Shown here piece by piece: positions 9,601 through 16,027 of a DNA stretch of 33,333 nt. The DNA comes from JAAYBG01 sp964411675 (GTDB taxonomy: Bacteria > Bacillota_I > Bacilli_A > ML615J-28 > CAG-698): NCBI GenBank assembly GCA_964411675.1, contig CAYPLR010000019.1, positions 1-33,333 of the forward strand, read 5' to 3'. Under the pieces are notes generated by a model that did no database searches, was not told where the DNA came from, and saw only the letters and a list, made by a program, of their open reading frames with translations. Position 1 is the first letter of the stretch; every line of letters starts with the position of its first letter. The translations under genes were made by a program, and so were the position numbers.

Positions 9601-9902
9601 AAAAATTAAAACAAGATAAAAAAATAGATGGTAGTTATAAGTTTTGTTTTTCAGTACATCATAATGAATATATTAAAATTACTAAAAAAGATGAGGAACC
9701 TCATATATACCGTTTTGTTGGAACAAATAATGATAAAATAAATACTATAGAAGTCAAAGAACTTTTTTGTAATGTATTAAAAGAAAAAAAGCAAATAATG
9801 ATTACAATAGGGAAAAACATTTACTTGCTAGAAAAATTTTCTTGTGATATTTTAGGAAATATAAAAAAAATTGAATCTGAGGTCTTGAAATTAAAAAATT
9901 AA
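6663..9902 (+). CDS. cas9: Cas9 endonuclease, compact type II-A
   Basis: RNA-guided DNA endonuclease. At 1079 residues it is in the compact class (near S. aureus and S. thermophilus CRISPR1 Cas9) rather than the ~1370-residue S. pyogenes class. RuvC-I is LGLDIGVTSVGWAI with D9; the arginine-rich bridge helix follows (about 46-63, RREKRGSRRSKRRRQQR). RuvC-II is IVIEMARD with E504. HNH is EIDHIIPIS with D581-H582 and the later N605. RuvC-III is YHHIVDA with H725 and D728. All catalytic positions are present. The C-terminal ~250 residues would hold the PAM-interacting region; the PAM cannot be read from sequence. SD AAAGGA at 6651-6656. The stop overlaps a spurious ATG, and the tracrRNA follows at once. 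Confidence 0.97.
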   Translation: MGKKVLGLDIGVTSVGWAIIDVDENEIVDKGVRIFPERSAQDNIKRREKRGSRRSKRRRQQRLIDMKELLKEHGIIDGEFILLKNPYEIRCKGLEERLTNEELATAILHITKRRGSSFDNIDDIDKCDDEKNDSNIDKPIAEDKITELKSTKKILDYNEKMLINKDTNYICLIQRKRLEESGSVRGSLNNFKTSEYVKEITKILSNQVLAQEFKEKVIDLIKRKRAYFEGPGSEKSPTPYGRWYYEKGEIKYIDLIERMRGNCSLFPLEKRAPKDSYTACLFNILNDLNNLKINQEKITQEQKEQIIELMKKEKGDFTIKKLCKFLDVEETFISGFRQDKSNKNLISQFTGYKKIRNVVINKELNKLVYENEEYVDKIIEILAVKRGIDERKIELKKIDKTIFSEETADALAHISGCKEYHSLSFKAMRTMIPDLLATTDNQMQLITKYGIQKENLNIYKEKNDIMLDQKAVISPVALRAQNEAIKIINTIRRIYGELDTIVIEMARDKNSADEKKRINESQKRGEELNKQALELAEGKPLTGSLALKLRLYKEQDHRCIYSGREIDKDLLINDPFAYEIDHIIPISISLDDSFNNKVLTTSSVNNDKSNMTPFKFFSSGKIQETNFNEFASRVINLEKRGLISKNKLRNLLFAEDIDKQSVRAEFINRNLVDTRYATKVILNTLSNYFHANGIETKVHTINGKITDNIRNRAGLKKCRDYFYHHIVDAIIVAAVKKHKYFSKLLDLYETSDGIIYDDETGEVITSENQKDFFDDKLFSFLSRIKNINDLTNYNENIKISHKIDKKFNRQFTDETIYSTRLVDGVDHLVARYKDIYSNEGIKLAQMIKDGKDDAILMKKHDPESFALIKKIILETSYTDKENPFAIYKEQHGEIRKKAKDGKGPVIKSVKYLKEKLGNHRSITHKYQSVKSDKKIVLLQISPYRTDFYKSPVGLYKFVTVRYIDVSLHEKNGIIDMNEYEKLKQDKKIDGSYKFCFSVHHNEYIKITKKDEEPHIYRFVGTNNDKINTIEVKELFCNVLKEKKQIMITIGKNIYLLEKFSCDILGNIKKIESEVLKLKN

Positions 9903-9913
9903 TGTGTTACAAT
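9885..9913 (+). promoter_or_regulatory. Predicted tracrRNA promoter in the end of cas9
   Basis: TTGAAA (9885-9890), 17-nt spacer, TACAAT (9908-9913), spanning the cas9 stop codon. The expected start near 9920 is about 20 nt before the anti-repeat. It could also feed cas1-cas2-csn2 through terminator read-through. Confidence 0.6.
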
Positions 9914-9919
9914 GTAATT

Positions 9920-10044
9920 GCACTTAGTAGCAAGAGTGCATTACATAGCAAAGGTTCTGAGGACCTAGTAAAACAAGGGTTTATCCCGAAATCGGAGTTT
10001 AACTCCAAAAAAATGAATCAAGATCTAATCTTGGTTCTTTTTTT
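9920..10044 (+). ncRNA. tracrRNA between cas9 and cas1
   Basis: The anti-repeat at 9941-9974 is complementary to the CRISPR repeat: 9 bp of lower stem (repeat 1-9, one G.U at position 6), a C / ACC internal loop, 8 bp (CCTCAGAA / TTCTGAGG), two G.U pairs, then 12 bp (TTACATAGCAAA). About 31 of 36 repeat bases pair. It is followed by a nexus-like hairpin (GGG 9977-9979 / CCC 9985-9987), a second hairpin (GGAGT 9994-9998 / ACTCC 10002-10006) and a 10-bp terminator hairpin (10015-10024 / 10028-10037) with seven T. Same strand as cas9 and the array. The 5' end is inferred from the promoter. Confidence 0.9.
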
Positions 10045-10048
10045 GATT

Positions 10049-10945
10049 ATGGGCTGGAGAATCGTTTATATTGAGGAAAGCGATTATTTGAGTTTATATC
10101 TAGATAATTTAAAAATCAAAAGAGAATCTAATGATTTATTAATGCCTTTATCTGATATTCACACTTTAATAATCGATAATTATAAATCTATATTGTCTAT
10201 TCCTCTTATTAATAAACGCTCTGAATATAATGTCAATCTAATTATATGTAATATATCTCATCTTCCACAAGCAATTATGTCTCCCATTAGTGGTAAAAAC
10301 CAAGCACCAATTGTATTTAAAAACCAATTAAAATGGGATGAAAATAAAAAAATGATAATTCATAAGAATATTGTTATTAGTAAAATAATTAATCAGGCTC
10401 AAGTTTTAATAAAAAATAAAAAAAATCAAGATGTGATAAATAAATTATTGAAATTTTCTAATGAAGTACAAAATGGTGATGCGACGAATCGTGAGGGATT
10501 AAGCGCTAAAATTTATTTTCGGGAATTGTTTGGCAAAGAATTTACAAGATTTGCAGATGATACAGTCAATAGTGCATTAAATTATGGCTATAGCATTATG
10601 CGTTCACAAATATCTAAGGTTTTAATTGCAAAAGGGTTAAATACAAGTTTGGGGATATTCCATAGAGGATCAGAAAATGAATTTAATCTAAGTGATGATA
10701 TTATTGAAGTGTTTAGACCTATAATAGATGATTATGTTTATAAAAATATTATAGGTAAAAATTTCTTAGAAAGAGAAGACAGATTAAATTTAATAAAATT
10801 AACAACTAATAACTTTAGATATAAAAATGAAAAACATACATTTTTGAATGCTATGAGCTTATATATAACTATGATTATTGATTATTTCAATGAATCAGAA
10901 ATCGATGAATTTGTAGCACCGAAATTTAATGATTATGGCATATGA
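10049..10945 (+). CDS. cas1: Cas1 integrase, type II-A
   Basis: Metal-dependent integrase that with Cas2 inserts new spacers at the leader end. Start set at ATG 10049 (MGWRIVYIEES), the usual type II-A N-terminus, giving 298 aa. The longer frame back to 9902 runs through the tracrRNA and is not credible. Likely catalytic residues are E149 in REGLSAKIYF, H205 in GIFHRG, and D217/E220 in LSDDIIEVFRP. No Shine-Dalgarno sequence precedes the start: the tracrRNA terminator U-run ends 4 nt upstream, so initiation may be weak or depend on read-through transcripts. It overlaps cas2 by 11 nt. Confidence 0.94.
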   Translation: MGWRIVYIEESDYLSLYLDNLKIKRESNDLLMPLSDIHTLIIDNYKSILSIPLINKRSEYNVNLIICNISHLPQAIMSPISGKNQAPIVFKNQLKWDENKKMIIHKNIVISKIINQAQVLIKNKKNQDVINKLLKFSNEVQNGDATNREGLSAKIYFRELFGKEFTRFADDTVNSALNYGYSIMRSQISKVLIAKGLNTSLGIFHRGSENEFNLSDDIIEVFRPIIDDYVYKNIIGKNFLEREDRLNLIKLTTNNFRYKNEKHTFLNAMSLYITMIIDYFNESEIDEFVAPKFNDYGI

Positions 10946-11258
10946 CAATATGAGACTTTTGCTTTTCTTCGATTTACCTACAATTACTGAAAAAGATAGA
11001 AAAACTTATACATACTTTAGAAAATATTTAATAAGGAGTGGATACATTATGATTCAATACTCTGTATATGGTAAAATTTTTAATAATAGAGATGCTGCAA
11101 GGAATCATATAAAAGTTTTATATAAGAATATACCTGTGAAAGGCTATATAAGAATTATGCTAGTTACTGAGAAACAATATAATAAATCAATCATTATCAT
11201 AGGTGGCAAGAGTAATCAGGAAGAAATACTTACGGTGAATCCGTTTGTGATTATATGA
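10935..11258 (+). CDS. cas2: Cas2, type II-A
   Basis: Structural partner of Cas1 in spacer integration. The 107-residue product from ATG 10935 begins MAYDNMRLLLFFDLP, with the conserved aspartate at D13, then YTYFRKYLIRSGYIMIQYSVY and the C-terminal IIGGKSNQEEIL that matches type II-A Cas2 of S. thermophilus. ATG 10929 is an in-frame alternative but would add residues not seen in the family. It overlaps the end of cas1 and has no clear SD, so translational coupling is likely. It ends 10 nt before csn2. Confidence 0.94.
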   Translation: MAYDNMRLLLFFDLPTITEKDRKTYTYFRKYLIRSGYIMIQYSVYGKIFNNRDAARNHIKVLYKNIPVKGYIRIMLVTEKQYNKSIIIIGGKSNQEEILTVNPFVII

Positions 11259-11268
11259 AAGGATAAAT

Positions 11269-12141
11269 ATGAACAAATTAAAAATCGAATCAAAAAAAGA
11301 AACATTTGAATTTATATTTGATAAGTGGAAAATTCTTATTGGTGATAACTATAGGAAAAAATATGAAATTGTTAATTCTATAAAGTGTTTTTTCAACAAA
11401 GTTTCAAAAACAGAAAATAGCGTAGTGAAAAACTATAAAAACAGTATGTATTTGAATGAAAACTTTTTAGATACAAAGCAATTCTACTTTTTTGAAATAG
11501 AACCATACTTTGAATTTTCTAATGACTTAAAGTTAGGAACGAAATCTTTATTTTTGAAATACTTTGAAGCAGTTTTTGATGGAATTGAATTTCATGATGA
11601 AATTAGTAATGTCAATAGATTGCTCGATATATTTATTAAGGAGTTTTTCGAAGGTGAGAGAAGTTTTGGTGACTTAACAATGAATGTTGATATTCAACTG
11701 ATAAACAATAAAAGCTTATCAAAAATGCTTGAATTGCGTTTCTTAAAAGAATGTTTTATAATTAGTGAGCTTGATTTGACATATGAAGATAGAATTTTAT
11801 TACAGTTAGAAGCAGTTAATAGGATTTCTACTCTAACTAAGGAGAAACAGTGCTTTCTTATTGTTGATGTTCCTTTACTAACAGAAAAGATTTACAAAAA
11901 AATTGGTGAACTAGAAAAAGGAATTTCAATAATGCTTGTGGATTTTATTGAAAAAAGTAATTTTTTAAATGTAGATGAAGTATACTTGTTAGACAAAAAT
12001 GAGATTGACTTATATAATGAAGAGGAATTATTTGAAATACAAATGAATTATGAAAGAAATATATCAATTGATCAATTGAAAAAAGATTTGTATTTTAAAT
12101 GTAATAGATTTATAACAAATTATTATAATATAGACGATTAA
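11269..12141 (+). CDS. csn2: Csn2-like adaptation protein, long form
   Basis: Csn2 forms tetrameric rings on DNA ends and is needed for type II-A adaptation. This 290-residue protein sits where csn2 is expected, directly after cas2 (SD AAAGGA, 11-nt gap) and before the leader. Its start, LKIESKKETFEFIFDKWKIL then IGDNYRKKYEIVNSI, resembles the opening of the long Csn2 of S. thermophilus CRISPR1 (a degenerate P-loop region) more than the short ~220-residue Csn2 of S. pyogenes. A C-terminal IMLVDFIEKSNFLNVDEVYLL segment fits a degenerate Walker-B/RecA-like core. Subfamily assignment is inference from length and position; similarity is low. Confidence 0.78.
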   Translation: MNKLKIESKKETFEFIFDKWKILIGDNYRKKYEIVNSIKCFFNKVSKTENSVVKNYKNSMYLNENFLDTKQFYFFEIEPYFEFSNDLKLGTKSLFLKYFEAVFDGIEFHDEISNVNRLLDIFIKEFFEGERSFGDLTMNVDIQLINNKSLSKMLELRFLKECFIISELDLTYEDRILLQLEAVNRISTLTKEKQCFLIVDVPLLTEKIYKKIGELEKGISIMLVDFIEKSNFLNVDEVYLLDKNEIDLYNEEELFEIQMNYERNISIDQLKKDLYFKCNRFITNYYNIDD

Positions 12142-12187
12142 TTAACCATTTACTTAAGAACTTCAAATATGTTATAATATATTTGAG
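12142..12187 (+). promoter_or_regulatory. CRISPR leader with promoter and leader-anchoring sequence
   Basis: Only 46 nt separate csn2 from the first repeat. A TATAAT at 12173-12178 with a weak -35 (TTTACT, 12149-12154) would start the pre-crRNA about at 12185. The last seven leader bases, 12181-12187, are ATTTGAG, the leader-anchoring sequence that directs Cas1-Cas2 integration in type II-A loci of streptococci. An 8-bp inverted repeat, TCAAATAT (12163-12170) / ATATTTGA (12179-12186), brackets the -10. Confidence 0.75.
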
Positions 12188-13215
12188 GTTTTGCTACCCT
12201 CAGAATTTTTGCTATGTAAAGACGTTACATTTAATTCAACAGGTATATCTGTAGTTTTGCTACCCTCAGAATTTTTGCTATGTAAAGACGTTAGACACGA
12301 ATACGCAGACGCTGCAACCGTTTTGCTACCCTCAGAATTTTTGCTATGTAAAGACTTCGTATATTTTATATCATAATACCAGCCGGTTTTGCTACCCTCA
12401 GAATTTTTGCTATGTAAAGACAATCTAATCAACGAAACAACCCAACGCATAGTTTTGCTACCCTCAGAATTTTTGCTATGTAAAGACCGGTAATTATGTC
12501 TATGAGATAGAAGATTATGTTTTGCTACCCTCAGAATTTTTGCTATGTAAAGACCATAATACCTGTAATAGCCCTTGATACCTTGTTTTGCTACCCTCAG
12601 AATTTTTGCTATGTAAAGACATCTAAATACAAAACTAGGCATCTTTAACAGTTTTGCTACCCTCAGAATTTTTGCTATGTAAAGACTTGCTGGCACAGTT
12701 AAAATAACAACGCGGAGTTTTGCTACCCTCAGAATTTTTGCTATGTAAAGACACATTTATTTCAAACCAACCTACCGAAACGGTTTTGCTACCCTCAGAA
12801 TTTTTGCTATGTAAAGACAAGAAGAATAAGCCAACAATCATTCCAATAAGTTTTGCTACCCTCAGAATTTTTGCTATGTAAAGACCAGAGTTTTCAAGTG
12901 TAACTGGTTCGACTGGTTTTGCTACCCTCAGAATTTTTGCTATGTAAAGACGTCATTTGGTAAACATGGAAAGTGTACCGCGTTTTGCTACCCTCAGAAT
13001 TTTTGCTATGTAAAGACTCATTTCAGTTATTCAAAAAGCAATTATTGGTTTTGCTACCCTCAGAATTTTTGCTATGTAAAGACTATATGCTAAGTTTGAG
13101 GTGCAAGCAACACGTTTTGCTACCCTCAGAATTTTTGCTATGTAAAGACGAAGTTTCTGCAACTAAGTCTGCGCTTGTTGTTTTGCTACCCTCAGAATTT
13201 TTGCTATGTAAAGAC

Positions 13216-13315
13216 NNNNNNNNNNNNNNNNNNNNNNNNNNNNNNNNNNNNNNNNNNNNNNNNNNNNNNNNNNNNNNNNNNNNNNNNNNNNNNNNNNNNN
13301 NNNNNNNNNNNNNNN
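13216..13315. other. 100-N scaffold gap in the array
   Basis: The last 55 nt before the gap (19 nt of spacer plus repeat 13180-13215) are identical to the first 55 nt after it (13316-13370). This is a contig-end overlap, so the 100 N are a placeholder and one repeat copy is duplicated on paper. Confidence 0.9.
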
Positions 13316-15302
13316 AACTAAGTCTGCGCTTGTTGTTTTGCTACCCTCAGAATTTTTGCTATGTAAAGACATTTATTTGCAAAAGAAATTATTGATATTT
13401 GTTTTGCTACCCTCAGAATTTTTGCTATGTAAAGACTTTCTGACACAATCTTTAATTCAATTGAAAGTTTTGCTACCCTCAGAATTTTTGCTATGTAAAG
13501 ACTGTATAAGCGTTTGTATTAGCGTTGCTTTCGTTTTGCTACCCTCAGAATTTTTGCTATGTAAAGACTTATAAGTGGCCATACATACTATGCTTCGTGT
13601 TTTGCTACCCTCAGAATTTTTGCTATGTAAAGACTTTACCAAAACGGGGTCGAGCATGTATTTTGTTTTGCTACCCTCAGAATTTTTGCTATGTAAAGAC
13701 TACCAATTTTCTATTTGCCAATTTTATCGAGTTTTGCTACCCTCAGAATTTTTGCTATGTAAAGACTAGATGCTGTTGGGGGTGAAATTACCGAGTGTTT
13801 TGCTACCCTCAGAATTTTTGCTATGTAAAGACAAAGATAAAACAGTTGTAAGCGATGCGAACGTTTTGCTACCCTCAGAATTTTTGCTATGTAAAGACCG
13901 ATGATGGCGCTTGGGTATTTATATCAAAGTTTTGCTACCCTCAGAATTTTTGCTATGTAAAGACAGATAATACAAAAAGATATTAAAACATTATGTTTTG
14001 CTACCCTCAGAATTTTTGCTATGTAAAGACATAGACTTATGACCTAATAACTTCTGTACAGTTTTGCTACCCTCAGAATTTTTGCTATGTAAAGACATAT
14101 CATATTTTAATTATAATTGCAATAGTGTTTTGCTACCCTCAGAATTTTTGCTATGTAAAGACAAGATATACAATTGCAACATATATTTAGGTGTTTTGCT
14201 ACCCTCAGAATTTTTGCTATGTAAAGACGGCGAATAAGCATATCAAAGTTAGAGTTTTGTTTTGCTACCCTCAGAATTTTTGCTATGTAAAGACGAAATA
14301 AAGGTAGAATTAAGGTTAGAATCTGTTTTGCTACCCTCAGAATTTTTGCTATGTAAAGACATTATTAAGATTTATTAAAACTCGAATTTTGTTTTGCTAC
14401 CCTCAGAATTTTTGCTATGTAAAGACTAAAAACAAGGAGTGAGTGCAATGTATATTGTTTTGCTACCCTCAGAATTTTTGCTATGTAAAGACAGCATACA
14501 ATAATATATAGGTGAAACAGGAGTTTTGCTACCCTCAGAATTTTTGCTATGTAAAGACCCAATATAGTTTCTTCCTATTTGTTTAGCAGTTTTGCTACCC
14601 TCAGAATTTTTGCTATGTAAAGACATTGACAATAATTATTATTCATTTATAGTTGTTTTGCTACCCTCAGAATTTTTGCTATGTAAAGACGATTATAGTA
14701 TAAAGCAATTAAATAATTAAGTTTTGCTACCCTCAGAATTTTTGCTATGTAAAGACGTGGGTGCTTCGCTTATAATATGTCCTGCTGTTTTGCTACCCTC
14801 AGAATTTTTGCTATGTAAAGACATCTCGCTTCCTAAACGGTGTGCCAAATGCGTTTTGCTACCCTCAGAATTTTTGCTATGTAAAGACGCAGGTAGAGTT
14901 AGTGGAATTATTACAATAGTTTTGCTACCCTCAGAATTTTTGCTATGTAAAGACTGTCTTAACATTTACCGATAACGACGTGGAGTTTTGCTACCCTCAG
15001 AATTTTTGCTATGTAAAGACAAATCAGAATAAATTATTACATTATAATCAGTTTTGCTACCCTCAGAATTTTTGCTATGTAAAGACTATTTGGGTCAATA
15101 TATCGCCATTTAGCGTGTTTTGCTACCCTCAGAATTTTTGCTATGTAAAGACTGGGGAATGAATACGAAGTTATAACTCCTGGTTTTGCTACCCTCAGAA
15201 TTTTTGCTATGTAAAGACATAATCTACTGGAGGAGATGCTGAGAGTTAGTTTTGCTACCCTCAGAATTTTTGCTATGTAAAGACTATTTGGGTCAATATA
15301 TC

Positions 15303-15402
15303 NNNNNNNNNNNNNNNNNNNNNNNNNNNNNNNNNNNNNNNNNNNNNNNNNNNNNNNNNNNNNNNNNNNNNNNNNNNNNNNNNNNNNNNNNNNNNNNNNN
15401 NN
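15303..15402. other. 100-N scaffold gap in the array
   Basis: The left contig ends in a second copy of the start of spacer 15087-15116, and the right contig begins in a second copy of the end of spacer 15153-15182. The most economical reading is an unresolved duplicated two-spacer block; about 59 nt, not 100, would then be missing. Confidence 0.85.
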
Positions 15403-15619
15403 TACGAAGTTATAACTCCTGGTTTTGCTACCCTCAGAATTTTTGCTATGTAAAGACTAAAATTTGCCAACTCATAACCGTTAGTAGGTTTTGCTACCCT
15501 CAGAATTTTTGCTATGTAAAGACACAAAAAGAAATAAAATGCTGTGGAGTGCTGTTTTGCTACCCTCAGAATTTTTGCTATGTAAAGACTTATTATGAAT
15601 CCATATTGCATCATATAAT

Positions 15620-15661
15620 GTTTTGCTACCCTCAGAATTTTTGCTTTTGCTATGTTAAGAC
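15620..15661 (+). repeat. Degenerate terminal CRISPR repeat
   Basis: 42 nt instead of 36: an extra TTTTGC follows the first TTTTTGC, and GTAAAGAC is changed to GTTAAGAC. Normal for the leader-distal end of an array. Confidence 0.92.
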
Positions 15662-15835
15662 ATATTCTTAACATTAAATTAGCAACTTTCTATTTTGCTA
15701 TATAAGGAAAAATTTAAATTATAGATACATTACTAAAATAAAATTAAGCATTTCATTTTAATTAAAAAAATGTAATAATGGTAATTAATATCGTTATTGT
15801 AGGTAGTAGTTACATAGAGAAAGGAAAATTATACT
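15662..15835. other. Intergenic region downstream of the array
   Basis: 174 nt of A/T-rich sequence. It contains a possible repeat relic, ATTTTGCTATATAAGGA at 15692-15708, resembling the 3' half of the CRISPR repeat. I see no convincing terminator for the array transcript and no strong promoter for the next gene. Confidence 0.5.
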
Positions 15836-16027
15836 ATGGGAAAAAACATTGATGAAAACAGGAAAAAATCAAGAGAACAAGATGAAGGCATCATCATGTA
15901 TATTAAAGATCCTATTACTGGTATCTTGGTACGAATTTCTGAAAAGCAATATGAACGTAGATTAAAACAAAAACAAAAAATGATGAAGGAAAAGCAAAAA
16001 AATGAAGATAGTGATTACGGGATATGA
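15836..16027 (+). CDS. Small charged hypothetical protein
   Basis: A 63-residue product, very rich in Lys, Glu and Gln. A central MYIKDPITGILVRISEKQYERRL segment is followed by a helical, coiled-coil-like KQKQKMMKEKQKNED tail. No known family is recognised. It has a good SD (GAGAAAGGAAA) and its end overlaps the start of the lactonase gene by 26 nt in another frame, with the lactonase SD lying inside it, which supports real translation and coupling. No membrane segment or signal peptide. It could be a small regulatory or ribosome-associated protein, but nothing shows this. Confidence 0.55.
   Translation: MGKNIDENRKKSREQDEGIIMYIKDPITGILVRISEKQYERRLKQKQKMMKEKQKNEDSDYGI

Larger units (their letters stand above)
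12188..15661 (+). CRISPR. Type II-A CRISPR array, 50 repeats as printed
   Basis: The 36-nt repeat starts GTTTTGCTACCCTCAGAA and ends GCTATGTAAAGAC; first copy 12188-12223. Sixteen copies precede the first N gap (last 13180-13215), thirty lie between gaps (13335 to 15249-15284, exact 66-nt period), and four follow the second gap (15422, 15488, 15554, 15620). Spacers are 30 nt except two of 31 nt (12488-12518 and 12819-12849); 47 are complete. All repeats look identical except the last, which is degenerate and marks the leader-distal end. Leader and cas genes are at the low-coordinate end, so the newest spacers are at the left. Spacers are AT-rich and several contain SD-ATG or ORF-like text, as expected of phage origin. 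Confidence 0.98.

Noticed and set aside
9840..9945. Natural single-guide form of tracrRNA (as the long S. pyogenes tracrRNA)
   Set aside because: That would need an upstream copy of the repeat's 5' part pairing with the lower anti-repeat stem; no such GTTTT-type sequence precedes the anti-repeat, and I saw no match to the cas9 promoter.
9902..10048. N-terminal 49-residue extension of Cas1
   Set aside because: It translates the tracrRNA, including its terminator; type II-A Cas1 proteins begin at the MGWR-like segment (10049).
12188..15661. Promoter inside each repeat, as in Neisseria type II-C arrays
   Set aside because: The repeat end TGCTATGTA matches an extended -10 only weakly, and a leader promoter is present.
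12188..15661. Self-targeting spacers
   Set aside because: By eye no spacer matched other sequence in the window; a genome-wide search is needed and could not be run.
12172..15674. Open reading frames of 60-194 codons on both strands across the array
   Set aside because: They are 66-nt periodic translations of the CRISPR repeat (22-residue period), some through N runs; not genes.
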